Source of the DNA: Candidatus Thiodiazotropha sp. LNASS1
GTDB lineage: Bacteria; Pseudomonadota; Gammaproteobacteria; Chromatiales; Chromatiaceae
Assembly (NCBI RefSeq): GCF_964212655.1
Contig: NZ_OZ156465.1
Location: forward strand, 1,488,001 to 1,552,000
Length of the DNA stretch: 64,000 nt
Direction: 5' to 3'
Within the stretch, counting starts at the first letter, position 1, and each line of letters opens with the position of its first letter. The position numbers were made by a program, and so were the translations under genes. Shown here one piece after another: positions 27,660 to 36,849 of this stretch. The notes under the pieces are model-generated. The model was not told the DNA's origin and did no database searches. It worked only from the letters and a program-made list of their open reading frames with translations.

Positions 27660-29747
27660 CTACCTGACTTCCATTCCTTCGACACGGATACTCTTCAGGC
27701 GTTCCAACAGCGTCTTCCAGGCCACCTGGCGATTTCTCGCAATCACGTCGATCCTCGGCAGGCCGGACCCTTTGACGATGTAATAACCGCCATCCGGGTG
27801 TTTCATCCCGTCCAGCTCCGCCACATTGCCGCTCAGTTTAGCCTGCAACTCTATACGGTCATATCGAAATTCCTTGAAAAACCCGAGAAATGTACTCGAC
27901 AGGCCACTGCCTACACCATTGCCCAAGGCAGTCAGGTTATCCACCGCCCGCTGACTGATTCGATGAGGTGTCCGGTCTTTTTCAGGCGTGTTAAAGCGCG
28001 CATTAAAGGCGATGGGTTCCCAACTGGCAAGACGCAGATCCGCAATCTCACCCTCGAGGCCACCTTCTATATGTCCAAAGGAGAAGGTTTGTGTAATCCG
28101 GGCAAGATCCAGCCCCCGCAAATGCATATTCGCCGAAAGCTCCGGAACCCTTCCGAGGGGCTCCTCGATAAGTAGTTCATCCACGCTGATCTTGCCACCA
28201 AACACATCAACGACCAGTTCCCCATCCATCTCCAGCCTTTTCTGATGATAGCGAACATTTGGAATCGTACCCTGCAGCGTCCCCTCCATGGGTGGCCACT
28301 CAAAGGCCTCGGCGAGTGCTCCAAGTGAGATATCCCTGAATTGAGCACTGGTGGTCCACCTGGGAGCATCGCCTAGCAGATCCAGGAGATGAAGTTTATC
28401 GATATGGAGGAAGCCGAGCATCAACGGGATCTCCACAGGCGCTTCCAACGCCACCTCTCCCTGTTGCGCATGGGCGTGAATATCCAGCGCGCCAAAATCG
28501 ATACGATAGAGCTGACCGCCTTCTATCCTTATGTGTGATTTTGCGGGGTTTTTCTCTCTACCCCATGCCAGGCTGCCATTGATGTCATACAATGCGAACA
28601 AGCCTCGCCTGTCATCCAGGTTTACATCCTTGAGGTCGGCATGCAGTGTTTGCAGCTGTCCATTCTTGAGCCCAATCCGCGAGTGCAGAATTCCGCCTGC
28701 CTCTACATCATCCGCCATGGTGCCGATCAGCATCGGCTGGAGAAAGACGCGGTACAGGCTATCGACATTGTCACTTTGCAGATCTATATCCGCCTCCAAT
28801 ATTGCCATTTTCGACGTATCGATCTCAATCCTGCCCCGTAATTCCATTACCCGGGGTACCTTGACCATCGCCTCACCGACCTGCACGACTTGCGCTACGG
28901 GTTTCCAACGCCCCTGCAGTTGGAGCGACAATGGCTCCTCGAGTACTTCCACATAGAATGGATCCGCATAAAACTGGCCGCCGGTGAGTATGAAACCGCT
29001 ACTCCCCACCCAGTCATTCCCCTTTCGTTTGGCTTTGATATCCAGTCGGAACCGTCCGTCTTCAGCAACGTGAAGTCCTTCGGCATCTGCATATGAAAAT
29101 TTGTATACCTGGATGTCCATATCAATGTGCTCAGGCCGGGACTGATTGCCTGCAACCTGTGCAGTGATTTGTACGCGACCTGACAGGTCGGAATCCGATG
29201 GCAGAAACTTGGCTGCAAACTCTTTGCGCAAGGCGTCGAGTTTCAGATCTTTACCCTTGAATGCAATCTCCCAACTGCCTTCCTTCAGCTCGAGTTCGAC
29301 ACTGATCCTGCCACTCGCCAACTTGAATCCGTGAGCCTTGAGCTTTAGCTGCTCGCTGTCGATAAACTCCCCGCTCACACGAAGTTCCTGTGGTCCATAG
29401 GGGGAAGCACTGATACTCAATCGACCGTCATGACAGTGATAGGTATGCTGGACAGTTTGAAGAGGACAGTCCAGACGAATACCTTCGATTTTCCCAGGCA
29501 GAGCATCATGTCTCAAAGAGGCGGCCGTCATGTGAACGGTCAATTGTTGGCCGCTCTCCAGGTTAAGGTCTAAATTGACCTCTTCCATGACCCAGCCCGT
29601 CGCACTCAACCTCTGGATCGACAAATCCATATTCAAACCGGCCTCTATGCGCAACGATGTGCTGCTCAACAAAACCAGCCCGACAAACCCTATTAAGATT
29701 GCGTGAAATTGACCCATGGAAATCGCGATGTCTGCAGTAAACTCCAT
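27660..29747 (-). CDS. ydbH: YdbH-family AsmA-like intermembrane lipid-transport protein
   Basis: About 695 residues. A single N-terminal membrane anchor (ILIGFVGLVLLSSTSL) is followed by a long beta-rich region of repeated amphipathic strands and a C-terminal DctA-YdbH domain ending GLPRIDVIARNRQVAWKTLLERLK. YdbH/TamB/YhdP-type proteins bridge the inner and outer membranes and carry phospholipid outwards. Shorter than the E. coli protein (879). Start at the ATG at 29747 with GAGGTG five bases upstream. It forms an operon with the downstream DUF1318 gene; the usual ynbE between them is missing. Confidence 0.82.
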   Translation of the reverse strand: MEFTADIAISMGQFHAILIGFVGLVLLSSTSLRIEAGLNMDLSIQRLSATGWVMEEVNLDLNLESGQQLTVHMTAASLRHDALPGKIEGIRLDCPLQTVQHTYHCHDGRLSISASPYGPQELRVSGEFIDSEQLKLKAHGFKLASGRISVELELKEGSWEIAFKGKDLKLDALRKEFAAKFLPSDSDLSGRVQITAQVAGNQSRPEHIDMDIQVYKFSYADAEGLHVAEDGRFRLDIKAKRKGNDWVGSSGFILTGGQFYADPFYVEVLEEPLSLQLQGRWKPVAQVVQVGEAMVKVPRVMELRGRIEIDTSKMAILEADIDLQSDNVDSLYRVFLQPMLIGTMADDVEAGGILHSRIGLKNGQLQTLHADLKDVNLDDRRGLFALYDINGSLAWGREKNPAKSHIRIEGGQLYRIDFGALDIHAHAQQGEVALEAPVEIPLMLGFLHIDKLHLLDLLGDAPRWTTSAQFRDISLGALAEAFEWPPMEGTLQGTIPNVRYHQKRLEMDGELVVDVFGGKISVDELLIEEPLGRVPELSANMHLRGLDLARITQTFSFGHIEGGLEGEIADLRLASWEPIAFNARFNTPEKDRTPHRISQRAVDNLTALGNGVGSGLSSTFLGFFKEFRYDRIELQAKLSGNVAELDGMKHPDGGYYIVKGSGLPRIDVIARNRQVAWKTLLERLKSIRVEGMEVR

Positions 29748-29808
29748 ATTACACCTCATTCCATCACTTTATTTATTATTGAATGGGAGTTGATTGGAGA
29801 ATAGTCAG

Positions 29809-30003
29809 ATGTTCACCCCGAAGAATGTTGCAGTTGTTTTAATCCTCGTTTTCATCGTCAGCCTGGCATCCTGGTCAAAACTGCGTTTCGTTGACGAGAG
29901 TGATCATGAAGAACAGCGCTGGCGTATCGAGGATTATCCCGGATTCACGGAAAAGAAGTCTCCCACAACAGGCTATAAGGACATTAAACACCCCAGTCAA
30001 TAG
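29809..30003 (+). CDS. Small membrane protein of unknown function
   Basis: 64 residues with one transmembrane helix (VAVVLILVFIVSLASW) and a charged C-terminus (DESDHEEQRWRIEDYPGF). The ATG has GGAG nine bases upstream, which favours it over the in-frame TTG at 29794. No family recognised. Confidence 0.6.
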   Translation: MFTPKNVAVVLILVFIVSLASWSKLRFVDESDHEEQRWRIEDYPGFTEKKSPTTGYKDIKHPSQ

Positions 30004-30263
30004 ACTTTGTTAAATCCTGAGAGCCTATCTAGTTGAATTATCTACTCTTGATTTGTTTTGTCACTCCCTCTTCCTACCCAGTAAAGCCTAATTAATTTTC
30101 TTTTAATTCATATAATTACATGGCTTTCTATAGCTTTATTCGGATCCCCCTAAGAAATCAAATTATCCTTATATATTATAATATGCTAATTTAACGTTTC
30201 TTAAGGATTCTTGTTCGTATTGGACCATTGCGCGACCTGCGCAGAGAAAAAGGGGTAATTTTC

Positions 30264-31805
30264 ATGGCCAAAAGATCTCAAGCAACCAAACAATCCGTCA
30301 CCACCGACAAAGCTAAAGATACCGAACAGAAAGAGAACCTGATTGATTTAGAGGATAGAGCTCCCACTGCAGCATTACCGAATGAGCTCAACAACAAGAT
30401 TGGTAAAATCGACTCTGACCTGGATGACCTCAGAAGTCAATTGAGCAAGACCAATCGCAGTGTAAAGACCAGCCTCTCACACCTGAGCGACAAGGGTAGC
30501 GATTTGACGACCAAGGTCTCCGAGACCTACCAGCAACTTGGTTCACTCGACGATGCCTACAAATCCCTGTCTGAGAAGTCCGCCACCATCAGCAAGGATA
30601 TCAAGACCGTCTCAAAGCAGATCAATCAGGTCAGTGAAAAGTCGGACAGCGATATTGGATTGCTAAGCGATGGCTACCAGTCCCTGCTGGCCCGTACCGA
30701 TGAGCTGGCGAAAAAATCGAAGCAGACCACTCAGACGCTGAATAAGAGCATCAAAGACAACGCCAAAATGCTGCAAGAGCTCGAAAGTGCACTGGTGGCT
30801 GAAATTGACAGCCTGGCCAAGCACAGCAAAGAGCGGGATCAAGACCTGGCTGACAAGAGTGATGAAATCAGCAATGACCTGACTAAGGCGCAGGATGAAA
30901 TCAAATCCAACCAGGCCCGCCTGCTGAAATTGCAGGCAGTGGATCAGGCATTAGAGAAACGAGTGACCGAGGTAGAGGGTACAGCAGGGGATCTGACCAA
31001 GAAGAGCAGAGAGCTCTCGAGATCAACAACTATATTGAATAAACGCAGCTCTGAGCTTTCTGATGCGATAGATGATCTTCGGGCCCGTACGGAAGAGCAT
31101 AGTGAGCAAATCACCGATCTTCAGGAGCGTGTTGAAAAAGGCGCCAGGGCATTGGTATCCCTGATAATGTTGGAAAAGCGCCATTTCCGCATCCTGGGGG
31201 GGATGATTGTACTGCTCGTTCTCGGCCTGCTCGTCTTCATGGGCACTGAATATGCCAACTGGCACTCTGAGGCACAAACCAACACAGCACTGCAATCGGA
31301 TATTGTCGCGACCAATACCCATCTTGCCGCGACCGATTCTCAGCTGAGCCATCTCAGTACTCAGACAGCCGAAACGGATAGCGCCATACAGAGTGAAATA
31401 TCCGATATTAACGACCGACTGATTACAATTGGCGATCAGGTGGACACCCTAGATGGGCGTGTCACCAATATGCGCCCGCATCAGACATTCGGTAGTGACA
31501 ACACCATTCACGGTTTCGCATGGATCGCCAAGCAGCCAGGCACTAACCATACTATTCATATTGCCACACTGAGTGACAAGCAAGAGATCTACAAACTGGC
31601 GGAGCGTTATCACAGTCACCTGAAAAAAGACCTTGCGTACTTGCCTGTGAAGAGCAATAACAGACAACAATATGCGATGATTTACGGTAACTTTTCCACT
31701 GCTGCCGATGCCGAGTCAGCGCTGAACAGACTGCCAAGGATGATTCAAAGGCATCGTCCTTCAGTCCATTCGATGGGTCAGGTCCAGTCATTCATAGCGG
31801 AATAA
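30264..31805 (+). CDS. Long coiled-coil membrane protein with DamX/SPOR-like C-terminus
   Basis: 513 residues. Residues about 20-300 are polar and heptad-rich (repeated KSxELxxxL patterns), a long cytoplasmic coiled coil. One transmembrane helix follows (MIVLLVLGLLVFMGTEY, about 308-330), then a short periplasmic coil and, from about 415, a SPOR-like domain (HTIHIATLSDKQEIYKLAERY, YAMIYGNFSTAADAESALNRLP, VHSMGQVQ) resembling the DamX C-terminus. SPOR domains bind denuded peptidoglycan at the division septum, so this may link cytoplasmic structures to cell division. The large N-terminal coil is unusual. ATG with AAAAAGGGG upstream; a terminator follows. Confidence 0.8.
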   Translation: MAKRSQATKQSVTTDKAKDTEQKENLIDLEDRAPTAALPNELNNKIGKIDSDLDDLRSQLSKTNRSVKTSLSHLSDKGSDLTTKVSETYQQLGSLDDAYKSLSEKSATISKDIKTVSKQINQVSEKSDSDIGLLSDGYQSLLARTDELAKKSKQTTQTLNKSIKDNAKMLQELESALVAEIDSLAKHSKERDQDLADKSDEISNDLTKAQDEIKSNQARLLKLQAVDQALEKRVTEVEGTAGDLTKKSRELSRSTTILNKRSSELSDAIDDLRARTEEHSEQITDLQERVEKGARALVSLIMLEKRHFRILGGMIVLLVLGLLVFMGTEYANWHSEAQTNTALQSDIVATNTHLAATDSQLSHLSTQTAETDSAIQSEISDINDRLITIGDQVDTLDGRVTNMRPHQTFGSDNTIHGFAWIAKQPGTNHTIHIATLSDKQEIYKLAERYHSHLKKDLAYLPVKSNNRQQYAMIYGNFSTAADAESALNRLPRMIQRHRPSVHSMGQVQSFIAE

Positions 31806-31820
31806 ACGGCTCAAGAACCT

Positions 31821-31864
31821 GGGGTGAGGCGGGTTCAAATCGGACCCCCTCACCCATCTTTTTA
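31821..31864 (+). terminator. Rho-independent terminator after the SPOR-like gene
   Basis: GGGTGAGG (31822-31829) pairs with CCTCACCC (31848-31855), followed by ATCTTTTTAA. The loop is long (18 bases). Confidence 0.75.
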
Positions 31865-32023
31865 ATACCTGAGTTCTACTATCACGCCGCTCAGTACCAG
31901 CGGTATCATTGATTATCAATCTGTCGCCTTAGTAGAAATCTATAACAATATCCGTCTACTGAGGATTGTCATTGCACCCTTGTAAACCCTGCCTGTACCC
32001 TCATGCCGATTTGAGGACCTGCA

Positions 32024-32446
32024 ATGAGTTTGGATCGTGGCACAAAAATCTACGCAGCCGTTCTCGCCAGCATATGCTTCGGTATACTACTGGCGTGGCT
32101 GCTGACACTGGACTTTCGCCTAGGTGAGATCGATGACATGTTGCAACGGGACCCCCTGATATCGTCCTACCCCTACCCCTTCAGGGCGATGCAGATCAGG
32201 GGCACGACTGCAATTATCTCCTCCCCCAGGTCGAGCGCTATGCCTGCTGTAAAGTTTATCGGCCTCATAAAGCCGAGCCTGAAAAACCTGAGCGATCAAG
32301 ATCCCAAGCTTATCGCGGCACAGAAGGAGCTTGCGGCAGTCCAGTCCAAAGTGCGCAAACTTGTAGTTGACCGGGAAGATATCGATAGGGTCGAATGGCG
32401 CATTGACAAGGAGTGGTTTGCAGAGAAGGGAATCTGGTTGGATTAA
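32024..32446 (+). CDS. Hypothetical single-pass membrane protein
   Basis: 140 residues. One N-terminal transmembrane helix (IYAAVLASICFGILLAWLL) is followed by a positively charged, partly helical domain (LIAAQKELAAVQSKVRKLV). No family recognised. GAGG precedes the ATG by 8 bases. Confidence 0.6.
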   Translation: MSLDRGTKIYAAVLASICFGILLAWLLTLDFRLGEIDDMLQRDPLISSYPYPFRAMQIRGTTAIISSPRSSAMPAVKFIGLIKPSLKNLSDQDPKLIAAQKELAAVQSKVRKLVVDREDIDRVEWRIDKEWFAEKGIWLD

Positions 32447-32529
32447 GCTTTAGGATGCGTGTGTAAGACGATTTATTAATATCTATGTTATACCTGACTT
32501 CAACAGCTTGCTTTTGAGCGCTCGTCTTG

Positions 32530-33234
32530 TCACTGGGTCTTGCCGGAAGAGATAATCCTGAAGGGCGTATCCCGCACCTCTTCATCCCGGTTACGCATGA
32601 AATCAGCCGTTCTGAAGAATGCCTGGTTGAGCTCTTCCTGCAGCTTTGCATCCAGATCCATCGCCGACAGCGCCTCACGCATACAATAAATCCACTGATC
32701 TCGTTCCTCGATACCGATACTGAAAGGAAGATGCCTGGCACGCAGCCTGGGATGACCATACTTCTCTACATAGAGATCGGGGCCACCCAACCAGCCGGAT
32801 AGAAAGAGGAACAGCTTTTCACGTGATATATTAGGGCCTGTTAACACTAATCCAATTGGCCCTGTTGCGCCTGAAAAAGCGCCACTCAAGGCGTGAGGAG
32901 AGAGGTTTGGTGATTCCAAATGAACGACGAGCAACGCCGAGTGGCGCTTTTTCAGGCGCAACCCGAAGGGCTGGGGCTATTTTTCCGCCCAGCGGCGTTA
33001 TCACTCGCTCATGTAGCATAACTACACCTCGCTCATTCTGCCTTGCTGGACAAAAAAATAGTCCCAGCAGGGCTGATTGGATTAGTGTTAACAGGCCCTA
33101 AGGCTCTTGGCATGCAGATCACGTATCTTTTTTGCCTCCTGTTGCCGGTCCATCAGATTATAAAACCTATCCACCAGTTCCCTGACTGCCGCTTCGCCGC
33201 CGATTCTCTCATAGGGCGTTTGATCTTGACTCAT
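32530..33234 (-). pseudogene. Group II truncated haemoglobin, interrupted by a MITE
   Basis: The N-terminal part (33234-33101: MSQDQTPYERIGGEAAV, LVDRFYNLM) and the C-terminal part (32831-32530: SREKLFLFLSGWLGGP, LYVEKYGHPRLRARHLPF) are both trHbII. The TrpG8, proximal His (EKYGHPRLRARH) and SGWLGGP motifs are intact. A 265-bp MITE with a TA duplication sits between them; in the gene's reading frame a TAA stop appears four codons into the insertion. Removing the element plus one TA restores one open frame (SLNISREK) of about 145 residues. A downstream ATG inside the MITE could still express the C-terminal half, but without the N-terminal helices it would not be a normal globin. Confidence 0.92.
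32834..33098. mobile_element. 265-bp MITE with nested inverted repeats
   Basis: Outer terminal inverted repeats are perfect (GGGCCTGTTAACAC... at 32834-32856 and 33076-33098), flanked by TA on both sides (32832-32833 and 33099-33100). Inside are two further inverted pairs: a perfect 24-bp pair at 32864-32887 with 32939-32962 and an imperfect one at 32970-32993 with 33045-33068, so the element can fold into two large hairpins in a closed outer stem. It has no transposase. TA target duplication suggests mobilisation by an IS630/Tc1-mariner-type transposase encoded elsewhere. Solo or degenerate ends occur at 19079 and 26858. Confidence 0.92.
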
Positions 33235-33446
33235 CGACTCTAACCTTAAAAAAACTGCATTTATTAGTGGTGTATCCAATAAAAAGATAGGATATAAATA
33301 GAGTCTACCCGGGCACGCTGAGAGAATTCAAGAATCTCCACGGACAATAGCTACGCGACAGTTGAACAGAGCAGACTGGAAAACGCCACTCGATAGCCTG
33401 TCTTGATGCCAATCATGCGGATTAAAGCCAGAGAACAACACCTGAA

Positions 33447-34415
33447 ATGAGCGAAACCAGCCTGTATGCAGAGCGGCCAGCAATCGGTGTCAGCGCCTGC
33501 CTGCTTGGGCACAATGTTCGCTATGATGGAGGGCATAAGCGGGATAGATACATCGTCGAAAAACTGGGAAAACATATGGAGTTTCTACCCATCTGCCCGG
33601 AAGCCGCAATCGGGCTCGGCGTCCCTCGTCCCACCATACATCTGGTCGGTGATATTCAGCACCCTCGCCTTGTCGGAGTCTCCGATCCCAACCGGGATGT
33701 CACTGACAAGATGAAACAATTTGCCCTCAAACAGGCTCAAGAACTGAACCACATCAGTGGTTATATATTGAAAAAGAACTCTCCCAGCTGTGGTATGGAG
33801 AGGGTGAAGGTGTACACTGATACCGGACAGCAATGCATAAGGAAAGGTACTGGTGTTTTTGCCGGAGTACTGATGCAACAACATCCTCTGCTTCCGATTG
33901 AGGAGGAGGGCCGTCTCAACGACAGCGTACTGAAAGAAAATTTCGTCAATCGTGTCTACGTCTATCACCGCTGGAGAAAGCTACTGTCTACACAGTTGAC
34001 GCCCGCAAGCCTGATCACTTTCCACACTGAGCATAAATATCTGGTTATGGCTCACTCTCAGGCAGCCTATCAACGTCTTGGCAAACTCGTTGCCAATCTG
34101 CCTGAAAAGAGATTCGCTACGATTACCGATGATTATATTCAAGAGTTGATGAATACGCTGAAGCGTCGTGTCACCAGAAAAAGACACGTCAATGTACTGC
34201 AACATATCATGGGCTATCTGAAAGAGTGTATCAGTCGCGATGACAAAGCTGAATTATCGGCCAGCATCGAGTCCTACCGACGGGGCGAAACACCTCTCAT
34301 CGTACCGATCACCTTGCTCAGGCACTACTTCAGGCTCCATCCTGACAGTTACATGTCAAAACAGGTCTATCTTCAGCCACACCCGGATTCCTTGGGACTC
34401 AGAAATAGCATTTGA
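33447..34415 (+). CDS. DUF523/DUF1722 (YbgA) protein, TudS-like
   Basis: 322 residues. N-terminal DUF523 has three conserved cysteines, C18 (SACLLG), C50 (ICPEAAIGLG) and C115 (NSPSCG), matching the [4Fe-4S] ligands of thiouracil desulfidase TudS. The C-terminal DUF1722 (about 190-300, LITFHTEHKYLVMAHS) is the E. coli YbgA domain. A desulfurisation role on thiolated nucleobases is inferred from TudS; the fused form is not characterised to my knowledge. Confidence 0.88.
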   Translation: MSETSLYAERPAIGVSACLLGHNVRYDGGHKRDRYIVEKLGKHMEFLPICPEAAIGLGVPRPTIHLVGDIQHPRLVGVSDPNRDVTDKMKQFALKQAQELNHISGYILKKNSPSCGMERVKVYTDTGQQCIRKGTGVFAGVLMQQHPLLPIEEEGRLNDSVLKENFVNRVYVYHRWRKLLSTQLTPASLITFHTEHKYLVMAHSQAAYQRLGKLVANLPEKRFATITDDYIQELMNTLKRRVTRKRHVNVLQHIMGYLKECISRDDKAELSASIESYRRGETPLIVPITLLRHYFRLHPDSYMSKQVYLQPHPDSLGLRNSI

Positions 34416-34560
34416 AACAACCCGGAGTATCTGAATGTAATCATGATGGTCCGATGCATTCCCAGAATATGTTCCCGGCACATTTCCCATTAAACGGACT
34501 GAATTTCAATGAGAGTTCTTTTACAGGACTTCTCCGGATCCTGGAATGACCGATGCCATT

Positions 34561-35031
34561 TCAGGTTAGTTCACCAGACTCGACCTCTTGCACAAACAGC
34601 CTTGAATCCGCCTCTCTCAGACGTCTGCATACTTCGCGGCCCAGGTTCATATAGATCAATGTATACTGATCTGAATCCGTATTATAAAGTTCTGCCAATT
34701 GTGCTGCCGTCACCTGTATCGCGCTGCTGTCCACCAGCGCCACAACCTCTGCACTGCGTGGCTTGCAATCCATCAGCGCCATTTCGCCGAAGCAGTCCCC
34801 CTCACGCAGTTCTCTCAGTTTGTAGCAGTTTCCATTCCAGTAACGATAGACTGCCACCTCTCCCTGTTCGATGATATATATGGAATTATCCAGATCACCT
34901 TCACGGAAAAAATAACCACCTTTAATCACCTCAACACTCTTAGCCTTGTCGAGTATCGAATTGAGTGTTGCTTCACTTACACCACCAAATATCGGCATCT
35001 CCTGCAGGATTCGCAATTTATCAGGCAACAT
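34561..35031 (-). CDS. Cyclic nucleotide-binding domain protein
   Basis: 156 residues, a single cNMP-binding fold with the phosphate-binding cassette GDCFGEMALMDCKPRSAEVV (glutamate and arginine both present) and short flanking helices. No DNA-binding domain, so it is a stand-alone sensor or regulatory subunit. SD GGAGGG precedes the ATG. Confidence 0.88.
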   Translation of the reverse strand: MLPDKLRILQEMPIFGGVSEATLNSILDKAKSVEVIKGGYFFREGDLDNSIYIIEQGEVAVYRYWNGNCYKLRELREGDCFGEMALMDCKPRSAEVVALVDSSAIQVTAAQLAELYNTDSDQYTLIYMNLGREVCRRLREADSRLFVQEVESGELT

Positions 35032-35298
35032 TCTTTACCCTCCCGCATCCGTTGTCATGTCCTCGTAAGAAAGGATTAGCACACAATAGCCAACTGATCT
35101 ACGTAATCTGAACATCGTTAGTATGATGATAAAGAGTAGTCGATATAGTGGGTGTCGGTTCAAAACAGCGACTAATAAACTAAAATCAATAAAAAAATGC
35201 GCTGTAACCACCGGTTATTGATTGATGCTTCTTGACTCGGTCCACTGCTTTTGCAATTTAGTATTCAGCCAGACAGCCTCCAGGTAGGGAACGACACC

Positions 35299-36027
35299 AT
35301 GAATGACACATTTGGTCTTGTTATTATCGGAGATGAAATACTTATTGGTAGTAGAGAGGACAGTCATCTCGCTCATTTCAAGCAACTGCTAGAGCATAAA
35401 GGTCTGCGCTTAAGCCGATGCTGGTTGCTGCCGGATGAGGAAACCAGCCTGATCGATCATTTGAGTTTTTCCATGGCCCAGGCTGATCCTGTATTCGTCT
35501 GTGGTGGTATCGGTGCCACGCCGGATGATCTGACCCGGGCCTGTGCCGCCGCAGCTGCCGATGTCCCACTGGCACTTCACCCTGAGGCAGTCGCGTTGAT
35601 TGAGGAGCGCTATGGAATGGAAGCCCGTCCAAACCGCATACAGATGGCGAATCTACCGCACGGTGCAAAGCTCATCCCCAATCCCTACAACCAGATCCCG
35701 GGCTTTTCTCTCAATCAGCACTATTTTTTACCTGGGTTTCCGCAGATGGCCTGGCCAATGGCCGAGTGGATATTGGATGAATACTATCCCGCAACAAATC
35801 TCACACTGAATGAACGCTCACTGCAAGTCCTCGACACACCTGAGAGTGCGCTTGTTGACATTATGAAGTGTTTCAACGAGCGTTTTCCCGGAATCAAACT
35901 CTTCAGCCTTCCAGTACTCGGTGAAAATGGATACGTTGAACTCGGTATTCGCGGCAGGGGCGATTTAGGGCAGGCTTTTACGGGCCTGCAAGAGAGCTTG
36001 CGGGCCAAGCAGATCCCTTTTCGCTGA
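35299..36027 (+). CDS. CinA N-terminal/MoCF-like molybdopterin-binding domain protein
   Basis: 242 residues. VIIGDEILIGSREDSHLAHFKQLL and VFVCGGIGATPDDLTRACAAAA are the MoCF_biosynth signature, and PGFPQMAWPMAEWIL the CinA-N end. The deamidase domain of CinA is absent. These proteins are usually annotated as molybdopterin-binding or competence/damage-inducible; function in this form is unclear. I start at the ATG at 35299 with AGGTAGGGA upstream. Confidence 0.88.
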   Translation: MNDTFGLVIIGDEILIGSREDSHLAHFKQLLEHKGLRLSRCWLLPDEETSLIDHLSFSMAQADPVFVCGGIGATPDDLTRACAAAAADVPLALHPEAVALIEERYGMEARPNRIQMANLPHGAKLIPNPYNQIPGFSLNQHYFLPGFPQMAWPMAEWILDEYYPATNLTLNERSLQVLDTPESALVDIMKCFNERFPGIKLFSLPVLGENGYVELGIRGRGDLGQAFTGLQESLRAKQIPFR

Positions 36028-36058
36028 CAGGGTGTAATGCAACTTCACCATCAAACGC

Positions 36059-36577
36059 TCATATTAACGAGGCCAAGGCTTGGGTTACCTCGTCACTATG
36101 AACTTTTGGATCAACCTTACGGAATATTTTGGCGATACAACCGGTTGGATCAATAATTACCGTATGACGCTTGGCCAGTTTTACTGGTCCCAGTTTAAAG
36201 AGTGCGCCATAGCTGGCAGCAACTTCTCCTGTGTCGTCCGACAGCAGAGGGAAAGCGATATTGAATTTATCTGAAAACCGCAAATGGCTTGCCACGCCAT
36301 CCGTACTGATCCCCAGTAAAGCGACACCCATTTGATTCAACCGGGCCAACTCATCTTGAAATGCACAGGCCTCCTTGCTGCAGCCGGGTGTATCATCTTT
36401 AGGGTAGAAATAGAGTACCAACCAGCGTCCGCGATAATCATCCAGGCCATGCAATTTTCCACTCTGATCGGACAAACTGAAGCCCGGTGCGGGTTGATCT
36501 ACCCTGGCCTGGCAGATTGCCCGACTGAGCGAGAATACACCCACTGCAAATGGCAGCTGTGAATACCGAGTGAACAT
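36059..36577 (-). CDS. bcp: Thioredoxin-fold peroxiredoxin, Bcp/PrxQ type
   Basis: 172 residues. The active-site YPKDDTPGCSKEACAFQDEL has the peroxidatic Cys in PGC and a second Cys five residues later as in two-cysteine PrxQ. The N-terminal 25 residues are hydrophobic (LPFAVGVFSLSRAIC) and may be a signal peptide or anchor, unlike cytoplasmic E. coli Bcp, so a periplasmic location is possible. Confidence 0.87.
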   Translation of the reverse strand: MFTRYSQLPFAVGVFSLSRAICQARVDQPAPGFSLSDQSGKLHGLDDYRGRWLVLYFYPKDDTPGCSKEACAFQDELARLNQMGVALLGISTDGVASHLRFSDKFNIAFPLLSDDTGEVAASYGALFKLGPVKLAKRHTVIIDPTGCIAKIFRKVDPKVHSDEVTQALASLI

Positions 36578-36849
36578 GATGGCAGCTCTCTAGGTTCAAT
36601 CAGAGATCGAAATCAGATCAATTACCTTAATTAATTTACGGCATATCAGACAGCATTTTTATGCAGTGGATTGCTACAAACTATATATACTTCACTGCCT
36701 GTAAAAACAGATCATACGTGATCCCTCTCATCGATTCGAGTTATTTGCCTCGGGTGTTGTTTGTCCACTTCATAATAATTTACACTGCATGAACAAATCT
36801 CTATTAAAATGAATAGATCACACAGCCGAAAAAATCAGGGAGCGGCATC

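Noticed and set aside
30154-30182. TATAAT at 30177 as promoter of the SPOR-like gene
   Set aside because: A perfect -10 lies in very AT-rich DNA, without a -35 at 16-18 bases; not supported beyond chance.
31821-31855. GGGTTCAAATC resembling the T-loop of a tRNA
   Set aside because: The flanks do not pair as a T-stem and there is no anticodon or acceptor arm; it is the loop region of a terminator hairpin.
31908-31920. ATTGATTATCAAT as FNR or Fur site
   Set aside because: The spacing of TTGAT and ATCAA is one base instead of four, and the Fur consensus does not align; probably an incidental palindrome.
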